Below, one piece after another: positions 34,538 through 44,162 of a stretch of DNA of 64,000 bases. A program made the position numbers and the translations under genes. Location of the stretch: NCBI RefSeq assembly GCF_000819865.1, contig NZ_CDDF01000014.1:327007-391006 (forward strand), in the 5' to 3' direction. How positions within the stretch are numbered: position 1 is the first letter of the stretch; each line of letters opens with the position of its first letter. The DNA comes from Aeromonas eucrenophila (GTDB lineage: Bacteria; Pseudomonadota; Gammaproteobacteria; Enterobacterales; Aeromonadaceae). Under the pieces are notes generated by a model. That model had not been told where the DNA came from. It made no database searches and worked only from the letters and a program-made list of their open reading frames with translations.

Positions 34538-35548
34538 ATGATGAAAATGAAGATGTTGGCGCTGCTCTTCTCCTCGCTGGTCACCCAGTCGGCATTGGCA
34601 GCAGGGGAGGTGAACGTCTACTCCACCCGTCAGGATGAGCTGATCAAGCCCATCATCCAGCAGTTCGAGAAGGAAACCGGGATCAAGGTCAACGTGGTGT
34701 TCGCCAAAGAGGGGCTGAACGAGCGTCTGGAGCGGGAAGGCAAACTCTCCCCGGCCGACCTGATGCTGACCGTCGACATCAGCCGCCTGACCGATCTGGT
34801 GGACAAGGATCTGGTGCAGTCGGTGGACAGCAAGACCCTGCAGGAGAACATCCCCTCCATCTATCGGGATCCGGACAACAAGTGGTTCGCCCTGACCACC
34901 CGGGTGCGCGCCATCTATTCCAGCAAGGAGCGTCTCGGTAAGCTCGACACTGTCAGCTACGAAGATCTGGTCAAGCCTGAATTCAAAGGCAAAATTTGTA
35001 CTCGCAGCGGCAAGCACGAATACAATGTGGCCCTGGTCTCCTCCATGATCGCCCATCACGGCATGGCCGACACCAAGATCTGGCTGGAAGGGGTCAAGGC
35101 CAACCTGGCGCGCAAGCCGCAAGGCAACGATCGGGATCAGGTCAAGGCGATCAAGGACGGCATCTGTGACGTCTCTCTCGGCAACAGCTACTACCTCGGC
35201 GCCATGCTGAAAGACCCGGCACAGAAGTCCTGGGCCGATGCGGTCTACATCAACTTCCCGAATCAGGCGGATCGCGGTGCCCACGTCAACGTGAGTGGCG
35301 TGGCCATGACCAAGTACGCCAAGAATAAGGCTGAGGCCCAGAAGCTGATGGAGTTCCTCTCCGGCGACACCGCCCAGCACATGTATGCTGACGTGAATGC
35401 CGAGTATCCAGTCAAGGCCGGGGTCGAGCCGTCCGCCATGGTCAAGTCCTGGGGCAGCTTCAAGACCGACGCCCTGCCGGTCAGCGACTATGCCAAGCAC
35501 CGCAAGGACGCCTTGCAACTGCTGGATGAAGTGAAGTTCGACTTGTAA
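34538..35548 (+). CDS. fbpA: Iron(III) ABC transporter, periplasmic binding protein
   Basis: The 336-residue product begins with a signal peptide (MMKMKMLALLFSSLVTQSALAAG) and reads as a class of ferric-ion binding proteins (FbpA/FutA): EVNVYSTRQDELI, then the iron-binding Tyr pair in GNSYYLG (218-219). AAGGAATGG precedes ATG 34538. It heads a three-gene unit with a two-domain permease and an ATPase, the usual fbpABC order, behind a Fur-like box. Confidence 0.92.
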   Translation: MMKMKMLALLFSSLVTQSALAAGEVNVYSTRQDELIKPIIQQFEKETGIKVNVVFAKEGLNERLEREGKLSPADLMLTVDISRLTDLVDKDLVQSVDSKTLQENIPSIYRDPDNKWFALTTRVRAIYSSKERLGKLDTVSYEDLVKPEFKGKICTRSGKHEYNVALVSSMIAHHGMADTKIWLEGVKANLARKPQGNDRDQVKAIKDGICDVSLGNSYYLGAMLKDPAQKSWADAVYINFPNQADRGAHVNVSGVAMTKYAKNKAEAQKLMEFLSGDTAQHMYADVNAEYPVKAGVEPSAMVKSWGSFKTDALPVSDYAKHRKDALQLLDEVKFDL

Positions 35549-35587
35549 TCAGATGGGGCCAAGGGCCCCATCAACCTCTGTGGTCTC

Positions 35588-37213
35588 ATGAAAAATTTTG
35601 GTTGGATTGCCGGCAGCTGGGTCACCGCCCTGCTGCTGGGTTTGCCCGTACTCGCCCTCATCTTCTCCGCCTTCTCGGCGGACGGGGAGCTGTTTTCCCA
35701 CCTCGCCGATACCGTTTTGCTGGACTACCTCGCCAACACCGCAGGACTGGTGCTGGGGGTGGTGGTGCTCAGCCTGTTGTTCGGAGTACCCACCGCCTGG
35801 CTGGTGGCTATGTGTCAGGTGCCGGGGCGCCGCGCCCTGCAGTGGGCGCTGATGCTGCCCATGGCCATGCCGTCCTATATCGTCGCCTACGTCTACACGG
35901 ATCTGCTGGACTACTCGGGCCCGTTGCAGGCGGGACTGCGCGTTCTGTTCGACTGGCAGAGCCCGGCTGACTACTGGTTTCCGGCCATTCGCTCCCTCGG
36001 CGGGGCCGCCTGGGTGCTGGCGCTGGTGCTCTTCCCCTACGTCTATCTGCTGACGCGCGCCTCCTTCCTGGAGCAGTCGGTCAGCCTCATTCACTCCAGC
36101 CGGCTGCTCGGCTGCACCCCCTGGCAGAGCTTTCGCCGCCTGAGCCTGCCGCTGGCCCGTCCCGCCATCATGGTCGCCATCTCCCTGGTGGCGATGGAAA
36201 CCCTGGCGGACTTTGCCACCGTGCATTTCTTCGCCATCAACACCCTGACGACGGCGATCTACGATACCTGGCTCGGCTACGGCAGCCTGGCGACCGCCGC
36301 CAAGCTCTCCTGCCTGATGTTGCTGGCGGTGGTGCTGCTGATCGCCATCGAGCGCCGCTCCCGTCGGCGCCAGCAGGTGTTCCAGAAATCCATGGGCCAT
36401 GAGCAACCGCTGCGTTATCCCCTCAAGGGCTTGCCCCGCTTGTTGGCCGGACTCTGGTGCTGGGGTCTGGTGCTGGCGGGCTTTGCCCTGCCGTTCGCCA
36501 TTTTGCTCGACTACGGGGTGCGCTACTTCGCGCTCTCCTGGACGCCGGAGTTCGTCCGCTTCGCCGGCAACAGTCTGCTCATCTCGGCCCTGACCGCCCT
36601 GCTCGCCATGGCCGTCGCCCTGCTGCTCGGCTTCTTCCGCCGTCTCGATGGGGGCACCCGCAGTCTGCTGCCCCTGCGCATCGCCGCCATGGGCTACGCC
36701 ATGCCGGGCACTGTGCTCGCCATCGGGGTGCTGGTGCCGCTGACGGCGCTGGATTTTGGCATCAACGATCTGGCCGAGTGGCTGGGGTTGCAGGGGCCGG
36801 GTCTGCTGTTGACCGGCACCCTCACCGCCATCGTGTTCGGCTATCTGGTGCGCTTCGTGGCCATCGCCATCGGCTCGGTGGAGAGCAGCATGGGCAAGAT
36901 AGCCCCCAGCCTCGACATGGCGGCGCGCTCCCTCGGGCAGGGCACCGGCGGCATGCTGCGGCGGGTGCACCTGCCGCTGATGCGGCGCGGCCTGTTCGCC
37001 GGCGCCCTGCTGGTATTTATCGAATCCATGAAGGAGCTGCCCGCCGCCCTGCTGCTGCGGCCCTTCAACTTCGAGACCCTGGCGACCCACGTCTATCAGT
37101 TCGTCTCGGACGAGATGCTGGAGCGGGGGGCGCTCGGCGCCATCGTCATCGTGCTGGTGGGCCTGGTGCCGCTCATCTGGATCAACCGCAGCCTGGACAG
37201 TCAGGGCCATTGA
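35588..37213 (+). CDS. fbpB: Iron(III) ABC transporter permease
   Basis: The 541-residue protein is a fused double permease with about 12 membrane segments. Each half carries an EAA loop for contact with the ATPase: SSRLLGCTPWQSFRRLSLPLARPA in the first half and AARSLGQGTGGMLRRVHLPLMRRG in the second. This arrangement is typical of FbpB. It follows the binding protein by 39 bases. Confidence 0.93.
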   Translation: MKNFGWIAGSWVTALLLGLPVLALIFSAFSADGELFSHLADTVLLDYLANTAGLVLGVVVLSLLFGVPTAWLVAMCQVPGRRALQWALMLPMAMPSYIVAYVYTDLLDYSGPLQAGLRVLFDWQSPADYWFPAIRSLGGAAWVLALVLFPYVYLLTRASFLEQSVSLIHSSRLLGCTPWQSFRRLSLPLARPAIMVAISLVAMETLADFATVHFFAINTLTTAIYDTWLGYGSLATAAKLSCLMLLAVVLLIAIERRSRRRQQVFQKSMGHEQPLRYPLKGLPRLLAGLWCWGLVLAGFALPFAILLDYGVRYFALSWTPEFVRFAGNSLLISALTALLAMAVALLLGFFRRLDGGTRSLLPLRIAAMGYAMPGTVLAIGVLVPLTALDFGINDLAEWLGLQGPGLLLTGTLTAIVFGYLVRFVAIAIGSVESSMGKIAPSLDMAARSLGQGTGGMLRRVHLPLMRRGLFAGALLVFIESMKELPAALLLRPFNFETLATHVYQFVSDEMLERGALGAIVIVLVGLVPLIWINRSLDSQGH

Positions 37214-37256
37214 GCCCTTGTCCGGTCTGACGTCAAAGAACGAGAGGAGACGAGCC

Positions 37257-38291
37257 TTGTCTTGTCTGAATATCGAGAAGGTCAGCTGTCACTACAACGG
37301 CAGGCCGGTGCTGGAGCAACTCTCCCTGCAGGTGGCCGACAACGAGATCGTCTGCCTGCTCGGCGCGAGCGGCTGTGGCAAGACCACCCTGCTCAAGGCC
37401 GTGGCCGGTCTGCTGCCGCTGGCGGAAGGGGAAATTCGGCTCGGCGAGAGCCTGCTGGATGGCCCCGGGGTCAGCATGGCGCCGGAGGCACGCAACATCG
37501 GCATGATCTTCCAGGATTACGCCCTGTTCCCGCACCTGACGGTGGCCGACAACGTCGGCTTCGGGCTGGCCAAACAGAGCCGCGCCGCACGTCAGCAACA
37601 GGTGGAGGAGGCGCTGGCCCTGGTCAATCTGCAGGGGCTGGGGGAGCGCTACCCTCATCAGCTCTCCGGCGGTCAGCAGCAGCGGGTCGCCATCGCCCGC
37701 GCCCTGGTGTGCAAGCCGCGACTGATGCTGCTGGACGAGCCCTTCTCCAACATCGATACCCAGGTGCGGATGAAGCTCATCCTCGAGATCCGCGCCCTGC
37801 TCAAGCGCCAGGGCATAGGTGCCATCTTCGTCAGCCACAGCAAGGAGGAGGCGTTCGCCTTCGCCGACCGGCTGGCTCTGTTCAGATCCGGTCACATCGA
37901 GCAGGTGGGAGAGCCGGAGCAGCTCTATCGCCGCCCGCAGAACCGCTTCGTGGCGGAGTTCCTCGGCGGGGTCAACTACCTGGCGGCCGAGGTTGTGGAC
38001 AGCCACTGCGTGCAGACGGCACTGGGGCTGATCAGGGGCCATGAACCCCACGGCCGCGTCGTCGGTGAGCGGCTGCAACTGATGCTCAGACCCCAGCAAC
38101 TGGTGCTGACGGCGACGGCAGAGGGGGAGCTGGTGATCCGGGAGCAGCAGTTCCTCGGTCACCACTGCCGGGTGCTGGTGGCATGCGGGGAGCAGTTGCT
38201 GGAGGCCAGCATAGGGGAGCCGCTGGAAGGGGCGCGGGCGCGGGTTGTGGTTGCTCCCCATGCGCTGGTGCTGTTCGACTCTTTGCCCTGA
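37257..38291 (+). CDS. fbpC: Iron(III) ABC transporter ATP-binding protein
   Basis: The 344-residue product has Walker A GASGCGKTT (36-44), Q-loop FQDYALFP, signature LSGGQQQR, Walker B LMLLDEPFSN and the H-loop VSHSKEEAF. A C-terminal regulatory domain follows. I chose TTG 37257 because GAGGAG lies 8 bases upstream and the protein begins at the usual family point. An ATG at 37218 in frame has no ribosome site. It completes the iron import system. Confidence 0.92.
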   Translation: MSCLNIEKVSCHYNGRPVLEQLSLQVADNEIVCLLGASGCGKTTLLKAVAGLLPLAEGEIRLGESLLDGPGVSMAPEARNIGMIFQDYALFPHLTVADNVGFGLAKQSRAARQQQVEEALALVNLQGLGERYPHQLSGGQQQRVAIARALVCKPRLMLLDEPFSNIDTQVRMKLILEIRALLKRQGIGAIFVSHSKEEAFAFADRLALFRSGHIEQVGEPEQLYRRPQNRFVAEFLGGVNYLAAEVVDSHCVQTALGLIRGHEPHGRVVGERLQLMLRPQQLVLTATAEGELVIREQQFLGHHCRVLVACGEQLLEASIGEPLEGARARVVVAPHALVLFDSLP

Positions 38292-38372
38292 TAGCGATGT
38301 GAAATCAAGGAATTGGCCCGGTTCCGGTTTATAATCCCGCCACGCCTTTAGCCAATGTCTTTGGAGAGAGAA

Positions 38373-39278
38373 ATGAAAGCCCAAGCCGGGATCTGCGCAG
38401 AGCCGAATCTGCACGCCCTCTATCTGATGTTCAATCGCACCGGTGACGGCGCCGAGCTGGCGGCCCGTCTGGCCAAGCTGCCGCTGCTGTGGGATGCGGT
38501 CGCCGCCGACTTCCCGGCGGCCGGTTTTTCCGGCCTGGTCGCCGTGGGCGCCGAAGGCTGGGATGCCATCTATCCGGCCGCCCGTCCGCCCCAGTTCCGC
38601 GGCTTTATGGCGCAGTCCGCCAATGGCCAGGAAGCGCCGAACACCCCCTTCGATCTGTTTGTGCAACTGCGTGCCGACCGGGTGGACGTGTTGCATCACG
38701 CCGGTCAGCGGGTGATGGCGCTGCTGGCGGGTCTGGTGGAGTTGGCCGAAGAGGTGCGGGGCTTCCGCAACCTGGACTGCCGCGATCTCACCGGTTTCGT
38801 CGATGGCACCGAGAATCCGCAGGATGAGCACAGGGCCGAGGTGGCGCTGCTGGAAGGTGGCGAGTTCGCCGGCGGCTCCTACATCCATGTGCAGCGTTGG
38901 GTCCATGCCCTGGCCGACTGGCAGAAGCTGGCGCTGAAGGAGCAGGAAGACATCATAGGCCGCACCAAGGCCGACAACATCGAATACGAGTCTGCCGACA
39001 AGCCGCTGACCTCCCACATCAAGCGGGTCAACCTCAAGACCCCGAAGGGCGAGTCCATGGAGATCCTGCGCCAGAGCATGCCCTGGGGCACCATGCAGGA
39101 GCAGGGGCTCTACTTCATCTCCTGCTGCCGCACCCCCCAGCACTTCAACGCCATGCTGGCCAGCATGTACAAGGGGGAGGGCAGTCACTACGATCACCTG
39201 CTGCGCTTCACCAAGGCAGTGACCGGTGTGGCCCTCTTCGCACCTTCTCAAGATTTCCTGCTGTCACAGGGTAAATAA
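38373..39278 (+). CDS. DyP-type (YfeX-like) heme peroxidase
   Basis: The 301-residue protein has the DyP signature GFVDGTENP (141-149) with the distal Asp144, and the proximal His in TSHIKRVN. Length and order match class B enzymes such as E. coli YfeX (299). It has no signal peptide. GGAGAGAG precedes ATG 38373. It follows the iron importer by about 80 bases; a link to heme or iron handling is suggested by this position but not shown. Confidence 0.92.
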   Translation: MKAQAGICAEPNLHALYLMFNRTGDGAELAARLAKLPLLWDAVAADFPAAGFSGLVAVGAEGWDAIYPAARPPQFRGFMAQSANGQEAPNTPFDLFVQLRADRVDVLHHAGQRVMALLAGLVELAEEVRGFRNLDCRDLTGFVDGTENPQDEHRAEVALLEGGEFAGGSYIHVQRWVHALADWQKLALKEQEDIIGRTKADNIEYESADKPLTSHIKRVNLKTPKGESMEILRQSMPWGTMQEQGLYFISCCRTPQHFNAMLASMYKGEGSHYDHLLRFTKAVTGVALFAPSQDFLLSQGK

Positions 39279-39409
39279 CAGCACGAACACACTGAAAAAA
39301 TGAGCCGGCACGGGGTCTGGTACGGATCTCTGACCCTGTCGGCTCATCTCTGGCGCCGGGCAACAGAACCCGGATGCGAGTCAGGCCGTCGACAAGGCGT
39401 CCAGATAAC

Positions 39410-39437
39410 AAAAATCCCGGCCTAGGCCGGGATTTTT
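39410..39437. terminator. Bidirectional terminator DyP/argR
   Basis: AAAAATCCCGGCC (39410-39422) pairs with GGCCGGGATTTTT (39425-39437) around TA. It lies between the convergent peroxidase and argR genes. Confidence 0.93.
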
Positions 39438-39471
39438 CGTTCAGGTCACAGGGCCGGGAAGGCCTGCCTGA

Positions 39472-39942
39472 TCAGGGGGTCTGTTCGAACAGCTCGAGCG
39501 CCGAGAGGTAGAGTTCTTCGATGTCGGTGTCGCTGGTCGGGGTGATGAAGATGGTGTCATCACCGGCGATGGTGCCGAGGATCCCTTCGGCCTTGCCGAG
39601 GGAGTCGAGCAGGCGGGCGATCAGCTGGGCCGCACCCGGGCTGGTGTGGATCACCACCAGGGCGCCGTTGTGGTCGACATCCAGCACCAGGTTCTTGAGC
39701 GGGCTGGAGGTGGTGGGTACACCCAGCTCTACCGGCAGGCAGTAGACCATTTCCATCTTGGCATTGCGGGTGCGAACGGCGCCGAAGCGGCTCAGCATGC
39801 GCGAGACCTTGGATTGGTTGATGTTCTCGAAGCCCATCTCTTGCAAGGCAGTGACTATCTCTGCCTGGGAGCCGAAACGCTCCTCTTTCAGCAGGGCTTT
39901 AAAGGCCTTTGCCAGTTTTTCTTGCTTGTCGTTATGTTTCAT
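39472..39942 (-). CDS. argR: Arginine repressor ArgR
   Basis: ArgR is a hexameric, arginine-dependent regulator of arginine metabolism and transport. The 156-residue product has the winged helix with [23 protein letters not shown] and the arginine-binding C-terminal domain with [11 protein letters not shown]. It is divergent from the arginine transporter artPIQM, whose promoter bears two ARG-box-like sites; mdh follows further right, echoing the argR-mdh pairing in E. coli. Confidence 0.96.
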   Translation of the reverse strand: MKHNDKQEKLAKAFKALLKEERFGSQAEIVTALQEMGFENINQSKVSRMLSRFGAVRTRNAKMEMVYCLPVELGVPTTSSPLKNLVLDVDHNGALVVIHTSPGAAQLIARLLDSLGKAEGILGTIAGDDTIFITPTSDTDIEELYLSALELFEQTP

Positions 39943-40055
39943 CTTGGACTCACGAATGAGGGGTGTGGCCGCCTGTCACGCTCAGGCGGCAGATACGAAC
40001 AGCGCTGCTATTTTGCATTCATATGCCGGTTTTGGCAAGGAAGCGGCGCTTGTTC

Positions 40056-40069
40056 TGCATATTGATTCA
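40056..40069. promoter_or_regulatory. ARG box 1
   Basis: TGCATATTGATTCA matches the ArgR consensus TGAAT-wwww-ATTCA with 12 of 14 positions. It lies just upstream of the predicted artP -35. Confidence 0.5.
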
Positions 40070-40077
40070 AATATAGC

Positions 40078-40105
40078 TTGCATCCACCCAACCTAGCGCT
40101 AGAAT
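40078..40105 (+). promoter_or_regulatory. Predicted artP promoter
   Basis: TTGCAT (40078-40083) and TAGAAT (40100-40105) are separated by 16 bp. ARG-box-like sites lie on both sides. Confidence 0.5.
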
Positions 40106-40118
40106 CAGGACGAAATTT

Positions 40119-40132
40119 TGAAAACTTATTCA
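40119..40132. promoter_or_regulatory. ARG box 2
   Basis: TGAAAACTTATTCA differs from the ArgR consensus at one position. It would be close to the transcription start and 10 bases before the artP start codon, so binding should block expression. It is 63 bases from box 1, further apart than the usual pair of adjacent boxes. Confidence 0.6.
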
Positions 40133-40142
40133 ATTGGGCTGT

Positions 40143-40883
40143 ATGGGTATTGAATTAATCGGCATCGAAAAATCCTGGCACAAGGTGCAGGTACTGCAAC
40201 AGGTCAGCTTCAAGACCGCTCCCGGCGAGACCTTGGTATTACTGGGCCCAAGCGGTGCAGGCAAGAGTTCGCTGCTGCGCATGATGAACCTGCTGGATAC
40301 CCCGGATGCCGGTGTATTGCGCATCGGCGACAATGAATTTTCTTTCCCGTCCTCCCTGTCGACGGCGGAATTCAACCGTCAGGCACAGGCCCTGCGCCGC
40401 AAGGTGGGCATGGTGTTCCAGCAGTACAACCTCTGGCCCCATCTCACCGTGATGGAGAACCTCATCGAGGCGCCGGTCAAGGTGCTCGGCATGAGCCGCG
40501 AGGCCGCCATCGACAAGGGGGCCTATCTGCTCGCCCAACTGCAACTGGCCGACAAGCGCGACGCCTGGCCGGCGCGCCTGTCCGGTGGTCAGCAGCAGCG
40601 GGTGGCCATCGCCCGTACCCTGATGATGGACCCGCAGGTGCTGCTGTTTGATGAGCCCACCGCGGCGCTCGATCCTGAAATTACCAAAGAGGTGGCGGAG
40701 ATCATCCGCACCCTGAGCCAGACCGGCATCACTCAGGTGGTGGTGACCCACGAGGTGGAGTTCGCCCGCAAGGTGGCCAGTCAGGTGATCTATCTGGAGA
40801 AGGGGCGGATCATCGAGTCCGGTAGCGCCGCCATCTTCCAGGCCCCGCAAACCAGCCGGTTTGCCGAATTCTTGATGCATTGA
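40143..40883 (+). CDS. artP: Arginine ABC transporter ATP-binding protein ArtP
   Basis: The 246-residue ATPase has Walker A GPSGAGKS, the polar-amino-acid-family sequence FQQYNLWPHLTVMENLIEAP, signature LSGGQQQR and LLFDEPTAALDPEIT. It aligns throughout with E. coli ArtP. No clear ribosome site precedes ATG 40143, because ARG box 2 fills that space. It heads the artPIQM operon. Confidence 0.94.
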   Translation: MGIELIGIEKSWHKVQVLQQVSFKTAPGETLVLLGPSGAGKSSLLRMMNLLDTPDAGVLRIGDNEFSFPSSLSTAEFNRQAQALRRKVGMVFQQYNLWPHLTVMENLIEAPVKVLGMSREAAIDKGAYLLAQLQLADKRDAWPARLSGGQQQRVAIARTLMMDPQVLLFDEPTAALDPEITKEVAEIIRTLSQTGITQVVVTHEVEFARKVASQVIYLEKGRIIESGSAAIFQAPQTSRFAEFLMH

Positions 40884-40907
40884 TACTGAGTCGATAAGGA
40901 AGCTGTC

Positions 40908-41648
40908 ATGAAAAAGAGTCTGCTGTTGATCGCCGCCATGGGCCTGCTGAGCACTTCCGTGTTGGCCAAGGAGATCAAGTTCGCCACCGAGGCGACCTAC
41001 GCGCCGTTCGAATACCTGGATGACAAGAACGAGTTCCAGGGCTTCGACATCGACCTGGCCCGCGCCATCTGCGTCCAGGCCAAGCTGGAGTGCAGCTTCC
41101 ACAACCAGGCCTTCGACAGCCTGATCCCCAGCCTCAAGTTCCGTCGTTACGATGCCGCCATCGCCGCCATGGACGTGACCCCGGAGCGGGCCGCCCAGGT
41201 CGACTTCTCCGACATCTATTATGAAAACTCCGCCGTGTTCGTGGCCAAGAAGGGCAGCTTCAAGGGCCCGGAAGAGATGGTCGACAAGACGGTCGGCGTG
41301 CAGAACGGCTCCTCCCATCAGTCCTATCTGGTGGATAACTGGATCAGCAAGGGCCTGCTGACCGTGCCTTACGCCAGCTACCAGAGCGCCTTCCTCGACA
41401 TGATGAACGGCCGCACCGACGGCGTCTTCGCCGACACCGCCGTCGCCGCCGACTGGCTCAAGCAGCACAAGGATTACGGCGTGATCGGCGCTCCCGTGAC
41501 CGACGCCAAGTACTTCGGCACCGGCTTTGGCATCGCGGTGGCCAAGGACAACCAGGAGCTGCTGGGTCAACTGAACAAGGGGCTGGCCGAGATCAAGGCC
41601 AACGGCACCTATCAGAAGATCTATGACAAATACTTCGCGCAGAAATAA
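40908..41648 (+). CDS. artI: Arginine-binding periplasmic protein ArtI
   Basis: The 246-residue product has a signal peptide (MKKSLLLIAAMGLLSTSVLA) and the type-3 solute-binding fold: EIKFATEATYAPFEYLDDKNEFQGFDIDLARAIC and DAAIAAMDVTPERAAQVDFSD. It delivers arginine to ArtQM. It sits 24 bases after artP in the operon. ArtJ is a close paralogue and cannot be excluded. Confidence 0.93.
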   Translation: MKKSLLLIAAMGLLSTSVLAKEIKFATEATYAPFEYLDDKNEFQGFDIDLARAICVQAKLECSFHNQAFDSLIPSLKFRRYDAAIAAMDVTPERAAQVDFSDIYYENSAVFVAKKGSFKGPEEMVDKTVGVQNGSSHQSYLVDNWISKGLLTVPYASYQSAFLDMMNGRTDGVFADTAVAADWLKQHKDYGVIGAPVTDAKYFGTGFGIAVAKDNQELLGQLNKGLAEIKANGTYQKIYDKYFAQK

Positions 41649-41651
41649 ACC

Positions 41652-42302
41652 ATGTTGAGCCTGTTGTTGGACGCAGCCTGGATGACCCTGGGGCTGGCCT
41701 TGGCATCACTGGTCGGGGGCATGGCGTTGGCGCTGGCATTCAGCGCCGCCGAGCTCAGCAAGCGCAGTTGGTTGGTGTGGCCGGTGGCCACCCTGACCAC
41801 GCTTATCCGTGGCCTGCCCGAGCTGCTGGTGGTGCTGTTCATCTACTTCGGCTCGACCCAGGTGCTGTTCCTCATCACCGGCGAGTATGTGGAGTTCAGT
41901 CCCTTCGCCTGCGGCGTATTGGCGCTCTCCCTGCTGTTCGCGAGCTACGCCACCCAGACCCTGCGGGCCGCGCTCAATGCGGTGCCCTCGGGGCAGCGGC
42001 TGGCGGCGCTGGCGCTCGGTCTCGGCAGGGGCCACATCTTCTTTCGTATCGTGCTGCCCCAGGCCTGGCGCCACGCCCTGCCCGGGCTCGGCAACCAGTG
42101 GCTGGTGTTGCTCAAAGACACTGCCCTGGTCTCCCTTATCGGGGTGAACGAGATGATGCGTCAGGCGCAGATGGCGTCGGCCAGCACCTATGAACCCTTC
42201 ACCTGGTATGCCGCAGCGGCCCTCATCTACTTAGGCATCAGCCTGGTGAGTGAGTTTGGCCTCAAGCAGGCTGCCCGTTATACCCGTCGTTACGGAGGCT
42301 GA
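41652..42302 (+). CDS. artQ: Arginine ABC transporter permease ArtQ
   Basis: The 216-residue permease has about five membrane helices and the amino-acid-type EAA loop QRLAALALGLGRGHIFFRIVLPQAWRHALPG. It follows artI by 3 bases and precedes artM by 2, so all are coupled. It pairs with ArtM to form the channel. Confidence 0.93.
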   Translation: MLSLLLDAAWMTLGLALASLVGGMALALAFSAAELSKRSWLVWPVATLTTLIRGLPELLVVLFIYFGSTQVLFLITGEYVEFSPFACGVLALSLLFASYATQTLRAALNAVPSGQRLAALALGLGRGHIFFRIVLPQAWRHALPGLGNQWLVLLKDTALVSLIGVNEMMRQAQMASASTYEPFTWYAAAALIYLGISLVSEFGLKQAARYTRRYGG

Positions 42303-42304
42303 CC

Positions 42305-42967
42305 ATGCAGGACTATCTCATGACCCTGCTGGGTGGTCTGGCGATCACCTTGCAACTGACGGCACTGAGCTTGTTGCTCGGCGTGTTGCTGGCGGTTGGC
42401 ATGACCTGGGTGCTGGAGCGGCGCATTCCGGTGGCGACCCAGCTGGTGCAGCTGTGGGTGCTGATCTTCACCGGCACGCCCCTGCTCATCCAGATCTTCC
42501 TCATCTACTACGGCCCCGGTCAGTTCGAGTGGCTCAAGGCCGGCCCGCTCTGGCCGCTGCTCAAGCAGCCCTGGTTCTGCGCCGTGCTGGCCCTGGGTTT
42601 CAATACCGCGGCTTATTCCACCCGGCTGTTCAAGGGGGCGCTCGACGCCATCCCGGCCGGCGAGGTGGAGGCTTGTCGCTCGCTGGGCTTCTCGGCCGGA
42701 CAGACCCTGTGGATGAAGGCGCGTCACGCCGCTCGCCGGCTGGTGCCCGCCTACTCCAACGAGGTGATCCTGGTGCTCAAGGGCAGTTCGCTCGCCAGTA
42801 CCATCACCATCATGGATATCATGGGGTTGGCCCAGCGTCTCAACGCCCAGACCTATGACACCCTGGCGGTATTCACTGTGGCCGGTGCGCTCTACCTGAC
42901 CATGAATGGATTGTTAACAATTGGTTTCCGTTGGTGTGAAAGACGAGCTCTGGCATTTCAGTCTTGA
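42305..42967 (+). CDS. artM: Arginine ABC transporter permease ArtM
   Basis: The 220-residue product is the second permease of the system, with an N-terminal membrane helix and the loop AGEVEACRSLGFSAGQTLWMKARHAARRLVPAYSNEVIL. It is the last gene of the arginine operon, ended before the mdh promoter region; no strong hairpin is visible after it. Confidence 0.93.
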   Translation: MQDYLMTLLGGLAITLQLTALSLLLGVLLAVGMTWVLERRIPVATQLVQLWVLIFTGTPLLIQIFLIYYGPGQFEWLKAGPLWPLLKQPWFCAVLALGFNTAAYSTRLFKGALDAIPAGEVEACRSLGFSAGQTLWMKARHAARRLVPAYSNEVILVLKGSSLASTITIMDIMGLAQRLNAQTYDTLAVFTVAGALYLTMNGLLTIGFRWCERRALAFQS

Positions 42968-43209
42968 AACAGCCGTAATTACCTCTTAATGGTGAGGTGG
43001 GCGCAGGAAATCTGTGCCTTTCCTCCCATTTATCGCAGATTCCTCTCCATTTTCGTCTCCGCTTGTTCCCTGGCTCACAGAACCTGTGATTACAACTGTT
43101 ATCAGATTGTTTTTTAGCAGGGGATCCTTTAAGGTGAGGCCCACAATAAGAAACAGCTTTAACCCAACTAGAAACAACCTTAAACCTACGCTGAAACATG
43201 GAGTTGATC

Positions 43210-44145
43210 ATGAAAGTTGCCGTTCTGGGTGCCGCCGGTGGCATCGGCCAAGCCCTCGCTCTGCTGTTGAAAAATCGCCTGCCTGCTGGTTCCGAATTGA
43301 GCCTGTATGACATCGCCCCGGTCACCCCGGGCGTGGCGGCGGATCTGAGCCATATCCCGACTGACGTGAAAGTAAAAGGTTTCTGCGGTGAAGATCCGAG
43401 CCCTGCTCTGGTCGGCGCCGATGTCGTGCTGATCTCCGCCGGTGTGGCCCGCAAGCCCGGCATGGATCGTTCCGACCTGTTCAATATCAACGCCGGTATC
43501 GTCAAGAACCTGGTGGAGAAGTGCGCGGCCAGCTGCCCGAAGGCGCTGATCGGCATCATCACCAACCCGGTCAACACCACGGTCGCCATCGCCGCCGAAG
43601 TGCTGAAGAAAGCCGGTGTCTATGACAAGCGTCGCCTGTTCGGTGTCACCACCCTGGACGTCATCCGCGGCGAGACCTTCGTGTCCGAGGCCAAGGGCCT
43701 GAACATCGACAAGATCCGTGTCAACGTGATCGGTGGCCACAGTGGCGTGACCATTCTGCCGCTGCTGTCCCAGATCGAAGGGGCCAGCTTCACCGCCGAA
43801 GAAGCGGCTGCCATGACCAAGCGCATCCAGAATGCCGGTACCGAAGTGGTGGAAGCCAAGGCCGGTGGCGGTTCTGCCACCCTGTCCATGGGCCAGGCGG
43901 CCTGCCGCTTCGGTCTGTCCCTGATCAAGGGTCTGCAGGGCGAAGCCAACGTCATCGAGTGTGCCTATGTGGAAGGCAACGGCGAGCACGCCACCTTCTT
44001 CGCCCAGCCCATCCTGCTTGGCAAGAACGGCGTCGAGTCCGTGCTGGACTACGGCAAGCTGAGCGCCTTCGAGCAAGAGTCCATGAACAGCATGCTGGCC
44101 ACCCTGAAGGCCGACATCCAGCTGGGCGTCGACTTCGTCAAATAA
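43210..44145 (+). CDS. mdh: Malate dehydrogenase
   Basis: Mdh interconverts malate and oxaloacetate with NAD in the TCA cycle. The 311-residue product shows the NAD site [21 protein letters not shown], substrate Arg residues in [20 protein letters not shown], and the catalytic His in [16 protein letters not shown]. The length fits E. coli Mdh (312). GGAG lies 6 bases before ATG 43210; ATG 43198 is an in-frame extension without a ribosome site. Confidence 0.97.
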   Translation: MKVAVLGAAGGIGQALALLLKNRLPAGSELSLYDIAPVTPGVAADLSHIPTDVKVKGFCGEDPSPALVGADVVLISAGVARKPGMDRSDLFNINAGIVKNLVEKCAASCPKALIGIITNPVNTTVAIAAEVLKKAGVYDKRRLFGVTTLDVIRGETFVSEAKGLNIDKIRVNVIGGHSGVTILPLLSQIEGASFTAEEAAAMTKRIQNAGTEVVEAKAGGGSATLSMGQAACRFGLSLIKGLQGEANVIECAYVEGNGEHATFFAQPILLGKNGVESVLDYGKLSAFEQESMNSMLATLKADIQLGVDFVK

Positions 44146-44162
44146 GCTGCAGCGTCAGTCAT

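Noticed and set aside
35549..37210. A 553-codon minus-strand frame rich in Gln, His and Gly
   Set aside because: It is a mirror of the fbpB permease; the composition is the complement of Leu/Val/Ala codons.
37233..39251. A 672-codon minus-strand frame
   Set aside because: It is antisense to fbpC and the DyP gene, spans their intergenic gap, and has shadow-like composition.
42968..43209. Possible CRP half-site and hairpin (CACAG-AAC-CTGTG) upstream of mdh
   Set aside because: Only one half of the CRP consensus is good and the hairpin is 5 bp without a T-run; not enough to call.
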